Assembly: GCA_021770345.1 (NCBI GenBank)
Contig: JAETRD010000001.1
Coordinates: 248,001 to 312,000, forward strand
Length of the DNA: 64,000 nucleotides
Direction of reading: 5' to 3'
From: Lachnospiraceae bacterium
Lineage (GTDB): Bacteria > Bacillota > Clostridia > Lachnospirales > Lachnospiraceae
Each line of letters starts with the position of its first letter. Positions within the stretch are counted from its first letter, which is position 1. This document shows positions 44,136 to 52,827 of this stretch, piece after piece. A model generated the notes under the pieces. It saw only the letters and a program-made list of their open reading frames with translations. It was not told where the DNA came from and did not search any database. A program made the translations under genes and the position numbers.

Positions 44136-45413
44136 TTATACTCCACAAATACTTTCCAATTTCAACATGTCCTGTGACCATGCAATAATGTTTCCACTTA
44201 AATCTTCCGGCATATCAGGCCAGATTTCCACATGATATTTTATCTGCTCAGGTTCACTCTTTTTAAGTTTATTCCTCTCTTTTTCATACTCTCTGGCTTC
44301 TCTGTCATTTTGTATACTTCGATGCAAATCCTCTAATTTCACAACTGCTTTATAAAAATATTCTAATTCAATCGGTGAAAGCATATGTCTTTCATACCTT
44401 TCCTTCACAATCCTGCCGACCTTCTCATACGCCAAAATAGCCCTTCTGCAATCGTACTGCATCTCATAGCATAGCCCTATTTGATACCATGCACTAAAAT
44501 AATCTCTCTTATAAAAAATCGCTGCCCGCAGAACCTCCAGTGCATTCTCACTGTCCTTTGCATATTTCCTGCGAATCCTGCCATGCCGGTAAAGTGCATA
44601 TGCGCAGTGCGTTACATGTTCATCTATATATTCATTTGCAGCCATCATCCAATTGTCTTCCAACTCCATAAGGATATCCGCATAAAAGAGATGTATCTGC
44701 TCATTCTCGGGATATTTTTCACATAGATACTGTGCATCCGAACGTAACTTTTCTACCGGATAAAGAAACACATACCCGTTTCTCTTACAAATAACATCCA
44801 TCTCATACATGGCATAACTCACAGCGTACAGGTTCAGATCACTCGCACAGCCTGGATTTGCATTGCTCTGCAGCCCATTTATGAACTTCTGATACCCATC
44901 TCTTGCCCTTTTCCATAGTAGCTCTTTCGCATAAAAACATTTGGCATAAAAACATAACGGCATAATATCATATTCCATGTATACTTCTGCCAATTTCTTT
45001 AACATTCCGGCAAAATTTTCCGTGCTGCCCGCCAAATGCCTATTTCCCGACAACCCTCTCCGCTCTATCACCACCGCTAGGCTCACTGCCAACTGACATA
45101 ACATATCCTTTTCAGTCAAGCCGGTTCCCTCAATATATTCTAACTCGTCCTCCCGTCCCTTTAATTCCATGCCATCCATAAGTATCAGGATTGTTCCCTC
45201 ATCCCAGTCAAGTTTCAAAGTCCCTTTATGCCTTTCAACATAAAGTTTTCCAACCACATAAATATCTGCTGTGGACGAGATTTCACTATCACTCTTCTCA
45301 TCTGCATCAGCAGTTTTTTCTTCCACATAAAATCCTGCATATCGCAGAAAATGATGTATGAGATTTTTAGTGCGAATATCAAATTCATCACAATAGATTC
45401 TAATTAAATCCAT
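44136..45413 (-). CDS. TPR-like protein opening the RADAR-like operon
   Basis: A 425-aa protein. The N-terminal 110 residues are alpha/beta (LIRIYCDEFDIRTKNL, AGFYVEE, DIYVVGKLYVE), vaguely TIR-like but without clear catalytic residues. The remainder is helical, with tetratricopeptide-type pairs such as ALEVLRAAIFYKRDYFSAWY and GLCYEMQYDCRRAILAYEK. I chose ATG 45413 because GAGG lies 8 bp upstream and the -10 box at 45443-45448 would put the transcription start after the earlier GTG (45452). It is 6 bp plus a short leader from rdrA. Probable adaptor or sensor of the system; not a known RADAR component as far as I am aware. Confidence 0.65.
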   Translation of the reverse strand: MDLIRIYCDEFDIRTKNLIHHFLRYAGFYVEEKTADADEKSDSEISSTADIYVVGKLYVERHKGTLKLDWDEGTILILMDGMELKGREDELEYIEGTGLTEKDMLCQLAVSLAVVIERRGLSGNRHLAGSTENFAGMLKKLAEVYMEYDIMPLCFYAKCFYAKELLWKRARDGYQKFINGLQSNANPGCASDLNLYAVSYAMYEMDVICKRNGYVFLYPVEKLRSDAQYLCEKYPENEQIHLFYADILMELEDNWMMAANEYIDEHVTHCAYALYRHGRIRRKYAKDSENALEVLRAAIFYKRDYFSAWYQIGLCYEMQYDCRRAILAYEKVGRIVKERYERHMLSPIELEYFYKAVVKLEDLHRSIQNDREAREYEKERNKLKKSEPEQIKYHVEIWPDMPEDLSGNIIAWSQDMLKLESICGV

Positions 45414-45442
45414 ACTGTCTGCCTCGTCTTCCTTCAGCATAT

Positions 45443-45451
45443 ATTGTATCA
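45443..45451 (-). promoter_or_regulatory. Extended -10 promoter of the RADAR-like operon
   Basis: TGATACAAT on the minus strand is an extended -10 element; the -35 region (GTGTTT, 17 bp upstream) is poor. It predicts a start near 45436, leaving a leader of about 23 nt. Confidence 0.45.
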
Positions 45452-45496
45452 CATTTTCCGAGTAAAAACACTCTTTTTTCCAAAAAGCAGCTTTAT

Positions 45497-45509
45497 CATG
45501 TCTGACATG
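45497..45509. promoter_or_regulatory. Dyad that may be an operator
   Basis: CATGTC-T-GACATG, a 6-bp perfect inverted repeat around one base, about 50 bp upstream of the operon's -10 box. Confidence 0.3.
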
Positions 45510-45593
45510 TGCATCATCACAGAATGCTTTCTTATGCTATTGCTCCATATATGAGTCATGTCCCCTTCCCTCTCGTCTCACTGCCCCTCAAAC

Positions 45594-47072
45594 TCAAAAC
45601 TGAAAATAAATAAAATCCGCCCCGGACACATAGCTGCCCATTTGAACGATATACCAGATCACCGTCTGGAACAGCATCCACACATAGACTGCCGTTCTCC
45701 TCCGCTCTCTCACCTGGCTCAGGACATGCTCCGTCAAACCGCCGTTTTTCATCTGCGAATCATATCTGCAATCCATCCAGAACAGCACTGCCACATTTAC
45801 GAGCAGCGTGCCGACCATCCAACATGCAAATGTAACGGAGCGAAACCACATGGCCTGTTCGACAGCTGCCAACTGACTCAAAAAAGAAGCGATATCCGCT
45901 CCGGTAAAAATACTTTTCAGGATATAAAATAAATCAGCCGGCCCGTCCGCGCGAAACATCAGCATTGTCACAGCGATAACGATCCACATCATTCCGATGC
46001 GGGCTTTTCTCCGTATGCGGCACACTCCGGGGAAACGCTTGAGGAAGCATCTTTGTACGCATACTGCAATCCCCCATACCCCCCCCCAGTATATGTAGCG
46101 CCATGCCGCTCCGTGCCACAGACCGCTGGCAAAAAATACAATCATTGTATTGATATACACATTCCCGCTACGGCTTCCGCCTAACGGTATGTAAATATAA
46201 TCCCGCAGCCACTGCGACAGCGATACATGCCACCTGTTCCAGAAATCTCCCGGGGAATCTGCCAGATACGGTGCCCGGAAATTTTCCATGAGCCGAAACC
46301 CCAGCAATCGTCCGCTGCCCCTTGCGATATCCGAATAACCGGAAAAATCTCCGTATATCTGTACCGTAAACAAAATTCCCGCCAGCACCAGAGTCAGGCC
46401 GCTGTATGCGTATAAATTGTCAAAGACCGCATTGACATACAGCGCGCAGACATCCGCTATCGCAACCTTCTTAAACAGCCCGAACAAAATCAGCCGCATT
46501 CCGTCTGCCAGATTTTCTGCACTAACCGTATGCTTTTCCCGAAACTGCGGAAGCATATTCGCCGCCCTCTCGATGGGCCCTGCCACTAACTGCGGGAAAA
46601 ACGACACAAAAAGCATAAAGATAATCAGATTTCTCTCCGCAGGAATATCTTTCCGGTATACGTCAATCAGATATCCGATCGACTGTATCACATAAAATGA
46701 AATCCCCACCGGAAGCAGCAGATTCAAAGAGACATCGACCGGCAGCAATCCCACATGCGTCATTAACAGATTGACATTCTCTATGATAAAACCCAGATAC
46801 TTAAAGATACACAGCATCCCCGTCAGGAGCACTGTGCCCGTAACCAGCAGGCACTTTCGCTTTTGTTCTCCGAAACGGTCCAGCAGAATCGCCGCGGTAT
46901 AAGAAATCAGCGTTGTAAACAGCATCAATAAGCTGTATTTTACATTCCAGCACATATAAAAATAATAGCTGCAAAACAACAGCCATACATTTCTGCCCTT
47001 GTGCGGAAGCAGATAATAAACGAGCACTGCAATTATCAGAAAGCCAAGAAACGCTGCCGAATTAAAATTCAT
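45594..47072 (-). CDS. MBOAT family O-acyltransferase (AlgI-like)
   Basis: A 492-aa membrane protein with about ten hydrophobic segments. FSGYSDIARGSGRLLGF and FWNRWHVSLSQWLRDYIY are the AlgI/DltB blocks, and GLWHGAAWRYIYWGG contains the catalytic His. These enzymes acylate exported polysaccharides across the membrane, usually with an SGNH partner, and that gene lies just upstream (11-bp overlap). I chose ATG 47072 (GAGGAG 9 bp upstream, family-typical MNFNSAAFLGFL). A G9 tract at 46079-46087 codes for the conserved Trp-Gly-Gly after the His; loss or gain of one G would truncate the protein. It is the last gene of the glycan operon. Confidence 0.88.
   Translation of the reverse strand: MNFNSAAFLGFLIIAVLVYYLLPHKGRNVWLLFCSYYFYMCWNVKYSLLMLFTTLISYTAAILLDRFGEQKRKCLLVTGTVLLTGMLCIFKYLGFIIENVNLLMTHVGLLPVDVSLNLLLPVGISFYVIQSIGYLIDVYRKDIPAERNLIIFMLFVSFFPQLVAGPIERAANMLPQFREKHTVSAENLADGMRLILFGLFKKVAIADVCALYVNAVFDNLYAYSGLTLVLAGILFTVQIYGDFSGYSDIARGSGRLLGFRLMENFRAPYLADSPGDFWNRWHVSLSQWLRDYIYIPLGGSRSGNVYINTMIVFFASGLWHGAAWRYIYWGGVWGIAVCVQRCFLKRFPGVCRIRRKARIGMMWIVIAVTMLMFRADGPADLFYILKSIFTGADIASFLSQLAAVEQAMWFRSVTFACWMVGTLLVNVAVLFWMDCRYDSQMKNGGLTEHVLSQVRERRRTAVYVWMLFQTVIWYIVQMGSYVSGADFIYFQF
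46079..46087 (-). repeat. G9 tract inside the MBOAT gene
   Basis: Nine consecutive C on the plus strand (G on the coding strand), in frame as written. A length change of one would shift the frame in the middle of the gene. Confidence 0.85.
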
Positions 47073-48036
47073 CCGAATAACTCCTCTCCCGCCAGGCATT
47101 GATATCCGCCGCCAGATTTCTTGTTCGCATCTCGCTTCCCCGCTCGTTGCAGTGCCCCGGGGAATTAAAAAAGAAATCAATCGGATACATATAATCCTCT
47201 ATCCCGGAAATCACATCAAACTCCAACCGTTCGCGCAATCCCTGCTCAAACGCATCCAAATCGCTGCTCACGATGCAGGTATCCAGCATAGGCCCGTAAC
47301 TCACGACAAAAAATACCTCTTTTTCTTTCAAAGCCTCCCCGAATGCGTTTACCTGTTCGATACAGGCATCACTGATATCGTCCTCTTCCAGATTGCAGAT
47401 CCATGACTCATCGAAAGTAATATCGTATATCCATTCTTTCCGCTCCAGTATCATATTTCCCGTTTCATCAAAAGAAGTTATTGCATACGCACCGGTCGCC
47501 GGTACCCGATCTTCTCCGGCAAAAAAGTTATCAAACTTTTTACACGCGTATGCCGGAAATGCCGTCACGCATTCGCCCCATGCATCCAAAGCCATATAGC
47601 GATAGCCCTCCGGCCATCCATCCAAAGCAATTTCTATGACCTCCGCCACCCGGCTGCGTTCGGTTCCTTTTTCCGGCTCCACCCAGTTTGCATCGTTCGC
47701 CGCATACACGACGATATCCCCGGGGACACTGTTTTCCAGTACCATATTGACCAGCATCTTCGTTCCCATACTTCCCTGCAGTCCGAGATTTACCACCGGA
47801 TAACCGCACAATTCGCTCAAAAGCTCATTATCGATCCCAAACGCCGCACCCGAATCGCCTACGATGACGATTGCAGGCTCGTCTCTTCCCGCAAGCTGGC
47901 GAAACTTCCTCTGTATACAATACCCGTAACTGTCCTCAAACTGCGGGGACAGAAACAAAACCCCCGTCACAAGCGCCGTTATGAGCGCTGCGGTGAGCAC
48001 AGACACCGTCAAAACACGCTTTATCAAATATGTCAT
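47062..48036 (-). CDS. SGNH-hydrolase-like protein, MBOAT partner
   Basis: A 324-aa protein with one N-terminal membrane helix (about residues 9-30), so the body lies outside. IVIVGDSGAAFGID (about residue 57) is the GDS block of SGNH/AlgJ-type acyl esterases, and SPGHCNERGSEM near the end supplies a His (the usual DxxH block is altered to PGHCN). Paired with the MBOAT gene, which it overlaps by 11 bp, it probably transfers the acyl group to the glycan. The ribosome site is weak. Confidence 0.72.
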   Translation of the reverse strand: MTYLIKRVLTVSVLTAALITALVTGVLFLSPQFEDSYGYCIQRKFRQLAGRDEPAIVIVGDSGAAFGIDNELLSELCGYPVVNLGLQGSMGTKMLVNMVLENSVPGDIVVYAANDANWVEPEKGTERSRVAEVIEIALDGWPEGYRYMALDAWGECVTAFPAYACKKFDNFFAGEDRVPATGAYAITSFDETGNMILERKEWIYDITFDESWICNLEEDDISDACIEQVNAFGEALKEKEVFFVVSYGPMLDTCIVSSDLDAFEQGLRERLEFDVISGIEDYMYPIDFFFNSPGHCNERGSEMRTRNLAADINAWRERSYSDEF

Positions 48037-48060
48037 TTCATTTCCAACCCTATTATATCC

Positions 48061-48708
48061 TTATACTGCATCGGCAGTATGACGTTTTATCACTTTGGCA
48101 GGCACACCCACTGCCGTACAATTCCCCTCTACATCACGGCTCACAACTGCTCCCGCGCCGACAATCGCCCCCTGTTCAATCGTAACTCCCTGGATTACCT
48201 TTGTACCGGTGCCGATTTCCACGCGGTTCGCGATACAGGTGCTGCCTGAAATATTTGCCCCCGGATTAATTGTCACAAAATCTTTCACGACTGCATCATG
48301 TCCGATCGTACAGTCCAGATTTATAATATTAAAATTCCCGATCGTGATATCGACCGTAGCAATCGTTCCCGCACAGATAATATTTCCCATCCCAAGCTTT
48401 ACGCTGTCCGAAAGCAGGACAGAAGGGTCCACCAAATTGGGAAATTCCAGACAGGGATTAACCTTATATCTGTTATATATCTTTTCGCGGATTGCCGGAC
48501 TTCCGATTCCGAACGCAAGCGAAATGGGCCGCGTCATTTCGAGCACCCCGGCGTCATTGCACACGACATCCCCGGACGTCTGATCCTCATCCACAAATCC
48601 TCTTATGTTCCATGTCGGCCTCACGCTGTTTATCCGCTCTATCAGCCAGCGTACCTCTCTTCCGAATCCGCCATTTCCGACAATCAGAATCTCTTTTTCT
48701 ACGCACAT
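48061..48708 (-). CDS. NeuD/PglD-like sugar O/N-acetyltransferase
   Basis: A 215-aa protein. It opens with a PglD-type nucleotide-sugar domain (ILIVGNGGFGREVRWLI) and continues into left-handed beta-helix hexapeptide repeats (GMGNIICAGTIATVDITIG, NLDCTIGHD), with the catalytic His in that block and a GAVVSRDVEGNCTAVGVPAK cap. Such enzymes acetylate amino or hydroxyl groups of nucleotide sugars. I chose ATG 48708 (GGAGGGG about 7 bp upstream) over one 42 bases earlier. It follows the other acetyltransferase closely and may act on a different sugar or position. Confidence 0.82.
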   Translation of the reverse strand: MCVEKEILIVGNGGFGREVRWLIERINSVRPTWNIRGFVDEDQTSGDVVCNDAGVLEMTRPISLAFGIGSPAIREKIYNRYKVNPCLEFPNLVDPSVLLSDSVKLGMGNIICAGTIATVDITIGNFNIINLDCTIGHDAVVKDFVTINPGANISGSTCIANRVEIGTGTKVIQGVTIEQGAIVGAGAVVSRDVEGNCTAVGVPAKVIKRHTADAV

Positions 48709-48762
48709 TGCACGGCCCCTCCGCAAAGCTGTCCGAAGCCTCTGCAACATACGTCACCGCAC

Positions 48763-49434
48763 TCATTCCGATTCCTTAAATACCCCCCCCCGGGTAATTA
48801 CATGTGTCTTTTCCATACCGTTTATAAACACTCCTTCTTTCAGATTCTTTTTCACAACGCTCCCCGCGCCGATTGTAACGTTTTCTTCCACCTCAATACA
48901 CTGAATAATCGTCGCGTTGGCTCCGACAAACACACGTCTTCCCACACTGCTTGCGCCGCAGACCACCGCGCCCACAGCCACATGGCAAAAATCGCCGACA
49001 ACACAGTCATGTTCTATCACTGCCGCCGTATTCAGGATCACCATTTTTCCGACGGATGCATTCGAATTGACAACCGTATTTTTTCCGACAAACGTGCCCT
49101 CCCCTATTTGAGCGTCCGACGCTATCACCGCAGTCGGATCCACAACCGCCGGCAGGACAAAACCGATATCCTTCAGCCTCTCATACAGCCGTTCTCTGAC
49201 AGTTCCTTTTCCGAGGTATCCCACACACACAAACGCATGACGGATTCCGGACGCATACAGCGCCGGCAGATCATCGTCGGTACCCAGCACCCGATACCCG
49301 CGGTATTCCAAATCCTTGTCTGCATTGCGGTCCGTAAAGCCTGCAATCTGATACTCGCCCGCTGCTTCTATCGCATCGATGACCGACCTTGCATGCCCTT
49401 CGCAGCCGCAAAGTATTATCTTTTCCTTTGGCAT
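48763..49434 (-). CDS. NeuD/PglD-like acetyltransferase
   Basis: A 223-aa hexapeptide-repeat acetyltransferase. The N-terminal domain starts EKIILCGCEGHARSVIDAI; the beta-helix has NTAAVIEHDCVVGDFCHVAVG with the catalytic His, and TIGAGSVVKKNL as the cap. In legionaminic-acid pathways a NeuD-type enzyme (LegH) N-acetylates the 4-amino sugar made by LegC, and this gene or the next could play that part. I chose ATG 49434. A G9 tract lies at 48783-48791, seven codons from the end; a slip would change only the last few residues. It starts 28 bp after the PIG-L stop. Confidence 0.82.
   Translation of the reverse strand: MPKEKIILCGCEGHARSVIDAIEAAGEYQIAGFTDRNADKDLEYRGYRVLGTDDDLPALYASGIRHAFVCVGYLGKGTVRERLYERLKDIGFVLPAVVDPTAVIASDAQIGEGTFVGKNTVVNSNASVGKMVILNTAAVIEHDCVVGDFCHVAVGAVVCGASSVGRRVFVGANATIIQCIEVEENVTIGAGSVVKKNLKEGVFINGMEKTHVITRGGVFKESE
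48783..48791 (-). repeat. G9 tract near the end of the first NeuD-type gene
   Basis: Nine C on the plus strand code for Arg-Gly-Gly-Val. One base more or fewer gives a stop three codons later and trims the C-terminus. Confidence 0.85.
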
Positions 49435-49461
49435 TCTTTCCGTTCCTCTCCAATCCCTCAC

Positions 49462-50123
49462 TCAGTCAATACGTCCCTTCACCAAATAAAACGCCTCACT
49501 GCATTTATAATAAGCCGTAGCTCCTCTATATGCGGCCAACCCTCTGATCGCATCTTCGTTCCTCGGAAAAGGAGCTTCATCTATCTCGCTTTCGTAAATC
49601 CTCATGATTTCAATCTTTCTGTCAATATATTGTGATATATCAATAAAAATATTCGGTACAAATCCGCTTTCGTTCTGGGCCTGATCTGTCTCTGATAATA
49701 TCTCCATGCTCAGAATCGTTTTCAAACAAGGCATTCTAAACGACTTCGCACATGAATATACGACATCATAGACAACTCTATGGTCTGAATGTATATCGTA
49801 GCGATACGGCATTAAAATCATCTCCGGCTGCGCTTCCTCAAATACTTTTTTGAACTCGGTAATCAGAAATCCTGTCTCATACTTATCCATGCCGGCAGGT
49901 TCAAGCCCCATATTCCAAAAACCGTCAAATCCATACGCTTTCTTTACGCACTCAATTTCTTGGGCTCGTTTTTCTACCCGCTCTGCCGTATAGCCGTACT
50001 CGGTCTTCATATCCGTAACATTCAGCCAGAATATCTTATGTCCCATATCCTTAAATTTTAATAGTGTGCCACCCCCCCCAAGGTTTCGTCATCCGCGTGC
50101 GGTGAAATAACCAATACATTCAT
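49462..50123 (-). pseudogene. PIG-L family deacetylase, frame broken at a G8 tract
   Basis: A LmbE/PIG-L type zinc deacetylase split in two frames. The start MNVLVISPHADDETLGG holds the zinc motif HxDD. The frame is lost at a run of 8 G (50072-50079), giving a stop a few codons on. With one extra G it would read through into MGHKIFWLNVTDM and on to IHSDHRVVYDVV, the second zinc block, for a 220-aa protein. ATG 50123 overlaps the stop of the upstream formyltransferase (ATGA). As written the gene is off; this may be a reversible state, because three similar tracts nearby have nine G. The second part alone (from 50046) lacks the zinc site and should be inactive. Substrate: probably an N-acetylated sugar of the glycan. 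Confidence 0.8.
50072..50079 (-). repeat. G8 tract that breaks the PIG-L gene
   Basis: Eight C on the plus strand just after the HADDETL zinc motif. Gain of one base, to nine, joins both halves in frame. Confidence 0.85.
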
Positions 50124-51022
50124 CGAAGATACTCTCCTTCCTTCAGTTCTGCTTCATCACAGTCTAAAATATGAATAACGCCGTCATTTGCTTTTACCAT
50201 AAAATCTTTTGGTGAATTTACCAGTAAAACCTTTCCCGGTTCCATATTATTGTATTCACTCGAAAAAACCTCCCGGCATTTCCATACCTTTATCTCTTTA
50301 TCCTTGTACACAAAATGTGCACCGACATACGGATGCGTCAATGCTCTTACAAGATTATAAATCCCTCCGGCCGACATTCTCCAATCAATCTGACCATCCG
50401 TTTTATTTCTTTTTCTCCATGTATTCCCCTCATCAGCATCCTGTTTTACCCGCTTTACACTGTCGTTTTCAAACTGCTCCGTAAAATCGATAACCTGACT
50501 TTTAGCAGCTTCAAGAACCTTTTTATACAATGTACCTGCATCATCCGCATAATCAATCGTGATTTCTCTCTGGCTGATTATATCCCCCGTGTCGGCCCCC
50601 TCATCCATAATAAAGAATGTGGATGCCGTCTTTTCGAGTCCGAGTACCAGTGCCCAGATCAAAGGATGTCTGCCCCTATTTGAAGGCAGCGCTGCAGGAT
50701 GAAACCCAATTACGCCAAGCGGCGGAATCATTAAAAGTTCTTTTCCTATCAATCTTGACCATCCAAAACAATAAATAAGATCCGGTTCTCTGGTTTTCAC
50801 AAAATCAATCGTTTCGGCCCCATTTACATTATCTGTACATAAACAGTCTATCCCATACTCAACTGCCAAAGGCTCCAGGGATCTGAAATCCGAATTAATA
50901 TCTGACCTGCTCAGCGTGACAATTCCTGTCACAGAAAAACCATGCTGGAGTAAACACTCCAATAAAACATAGGAACTTTCAACACATCCGATAAATATAA
51001 TCTTTTTCAATTTTCCAAACAT
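50120..51022 (-). CDS. Sugar N-formyltransferase-like protein
   Basis: A 300-aa protein of the methionyl-tRNA/sugar formyltransferase group. GFHPAALPSNRGRHPL (about residue 107) carries the conserved His and Pro-x-x-RG, and DEGADTGDII the catalytic Asp. An OB-like C-terminal domain follows (WKCREVF...GKVLLV). In glycan operons such enzymes put formyl groups from formyl-tetrahydrofolate onto amino sugars. The start at 51022 is a choice between weak options: GGAGGG lies 14 bp upstream. Its stop overlaps the PIG-L start, so deacetylation and formylation of the same amino group are a likely pair. Confidence 0.78.
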   Translation of the reverse strand: MFGKLKKIIFIGCVESSYVLLECLLQHGFSVTGIVTLSRSDINSDFRSLEPLAVEYGIDCLCTDNVNGAETIDFVKTREPDLIYCFGWSRLIGKELLMIPPLGVIGFHPAALPSNRGRHPLIWALVLGLEKTASTFFIMDEGADTGDIISQREITIDYADDAGTLYKKVLEAAKSQVIDFTEQFENDSVKRVKQDADEGNTWRKRNKTDGQIDWRMSAGGIYNLVRALTHPYVGAHFVYKDKEIKVWKCREVFSSEYNNMEPGKVLLVNSPKDFMVKANDGVIHILDCDEAELKEGEYLR

Positions 51023-51163
51023 GCCGATACGGCATGCCCTCCTTACGTTATTTTTCGGGTACAGCAACACCTCCTGTCCGTGCATTTATGCTATCACAGA
51101 TATCACTATTTTTCAAGGGAAGTACGAAAAAGGTCGGGCACCTTCATGCAATGTACTTTGCAG

Positions 51164-52105
51164 TTAAATCGTCAGCTGCGCAATCGCATCCCGCACAAAT
51201 TCCGTCACATCATTTATCACAAATTCCCTGTCAAACAGGTAATCCTTCCGCCCCTCCAGCATCCCGGCATATAGTGTCCTGATATCATAGCGGATGGATG
51301 GCGCCGATTTCTTTCCGTATGCACCGCCGTAGATATTTCTGTAAATCTCCTCGGCGGATACGGGCTCCGTCACAAGATTTATCTCCTCAATGCCGTACTC
51401 TATTATTTTTTCTAAATGCCCCCACAGATATTTTAAGTTGTAAAACTGAAATTCGCTTTCGCTGTTCGTAAAATCCAGCGCATTGACGCTGCTTTTTTCA
51501 AACGCCCTCCGCAGTGCCGCATACTGCTCTTTATCGAGTTCTTTTCGCACATAATCCATATTCCGGTCCGTCTCATAGTAAGCACCGACATCCGGCATGC
51601 TTTTCTGCACTTCCCGCATAAGCCCGGAAGGCAGAACCTTCGGCACCAGATGTATCAGATCATACAAAAAATTCTTTTTCAGATTCTTTCCGTATATTGC
51701 CGGCAGCCTTACGATGTGGAAATCCGCGGTGTTTTCCCTGACCCAGTCTTCGAGTTCCGCCCGGTGTCTTCCGTACACATGGAGTTTTTCTTTATCCGTA
51801 TCAAAATGCTCATCCACATTGCGGATCGCATCGTATACATCGACCGTCGAAATCAGCACCAGCTTTTTCGGCGAAATTCGTTTGATATTCCCGCATGCCG
51901 CCAGCATAATCTTTCTGTCCTCTTTTGGATGACGGTTCGCATACCACTTTGTCCCCGTCACCCCTGCATAGACTAAAATCTCGGGATGCAGCCCGTACAT
52001 TTCGTTTACATTCACGGAGTGCACCGCAGACGCAAACGCGTGCGACTCACACAGATTACTCCCCACAAAGCCGGTATCTCCGACTAAAACCGCCTGTTTT
52101 TCCAT
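51164..52105 (-). CDS. NAD(P)-binding sugar reductase/epimerase-like protein
   Basis: A 313-aa protein with Rossmann motif LVGDTGFVGSNL (residues 7-18), then KLVLISTVDVYD and VYGRHRAELE. The last has Tyr and, four residues on, His rather than the usual Lys, so normal SDR catalysis is in doubt. The C-terminal part is helical. AGGAGGG lies a few bases before ATG 52105. The 140-bp gap to the formyltransferase start holds no clear signal. Probably acts on a nucleotide sugar; substrate unknown. Confidence 0.62.
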   Translation of the reverse strand: MEKQAVLVGDTGFVGSNLCESHAFASAVHSVNVNEMYGLHPEILVYAGVTGTKWYANRHPKEDRKIMLAACGNIKRISPKKLVLISTVDVYDAIRNVDEHFDTDKEKLHVYGRHRAELEDWVRENTADFHIVRLPAIYGKNLKKNFLYDLIHLVPKVLPSGLMREVQKSMPDVGAYYETDRNMDYVRKELDKEQYAALRRAFEKSSVNALDFTNSESEFQFYNLKYLWGHLEKIIEYGIEEINLVTEPVSAEEIYRNIYGGAYGKKSAPSIRYDIRTLYAGMLEGRKDYLFDREFVINDVTEFVRDAIAQLTI

Positions 52106-52106
52106 G

Positions 52107-52826
52107 CTATCCCTCCTGCCGGAACGTCTTTGCAAGCCGCCGGATCTGCCGGATATAATTTTTCGTGACCTTCCATATTTTTACTTTCGTGTGTTCCTCA
52201 TAAACCCATGTGACCGGAAGCTCCGCGATATGTTTTCCCGCTCTCTCTGCCCGAAGCAGCACTTCAATCAGCAAAAACCAGCCGTTCTCATCGCTTGCCT
52301 GCGCCAAAAGTTCCTCAATACATTCTTTTCGAAAAAACTTAAATCCGCAGATCGCATCCGTCGCCCTCATATGAAAAACCAGCTTCAGAATAAATACCAG
52401 ACAGTACGATACCAAATTCCGATACCATTTCCGCCCGACAAGCTTCGACTTGCGGTGATAGCGCGAAGCATTCACCATATCAAGCGTTTTGTCCCTGTCA
52501 AACGCCGCTTCCATCTTTTTTAACATACGGATATCTGTGGACAGATCAATATCCATATATCCGATAATCTCGCATTCATTCTGCATCACTGCGGTTTTAA
52601 ACGCAATCCCGACCCCCTTTTTCGCAATCCGGATATAGGAGAGATTCGAATATCTCCTGCACAATTTTCGGCTGACCGCAGCGGTCCCGTCCGTCGACCC
52701 GTTATCTACAATCGTGACAATCGTCTGATTCATCCCGTTTTTCCTGAGGTAATCCATAACCGTCACAATCCCCTTTTCCAGCCTCAGTTCTTCATCCAGA
52801 ACGGGAAATACTATATTTATCTTCAT
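52107..52826 (-). CDS. Family 2 glycosyltransferase
   Basis: A 239-aa GT2 enzyme. Motifs: INIVFPVLDEELRLEKGI at the N-terminus, IVDNGSTDGT, IGYMDIDLSTDIRM (DxD) and ATDAICGFKFFRKE, as in dolichol-phosphate-mannose synthase-like enzymes. It may load a polyprenyl phosphate or add a sugar on the inner membrane face. ATG 52826 lies 1 bp after the upstream stop (TGA-T-ATG). Confidence 0.85.
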   Translation of the reverse strand: MKINIVFPVLDEELRLEKGIVTVMDYLRKNGMNQTIVTIVDNGSTDGTAAVSRKLCRRYSNLSYIRIAKKGVGIAFKTAVMQNECEIIGYMDIDLSTDIRMLKKMEAAFDRDKTLDMVNASRYHRKSKLVGRKWYRNLVSYCLVFILKLVFHMRATDAICGFKFFRKECIEELLAQASDENGWFLLIEVLLRAERAGKHIAELPVTWVYEEHTKVKIWKVTKNYIRQIRRLAKTFRQEG

Positions 52827-52827
52827 A

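Noticed and set aside
48298..49635. A 445-codon plus-strand frame across the acetyltransferase genes
   Set aside because: It crosses two clear minus-strand genes and shows no protein motif.
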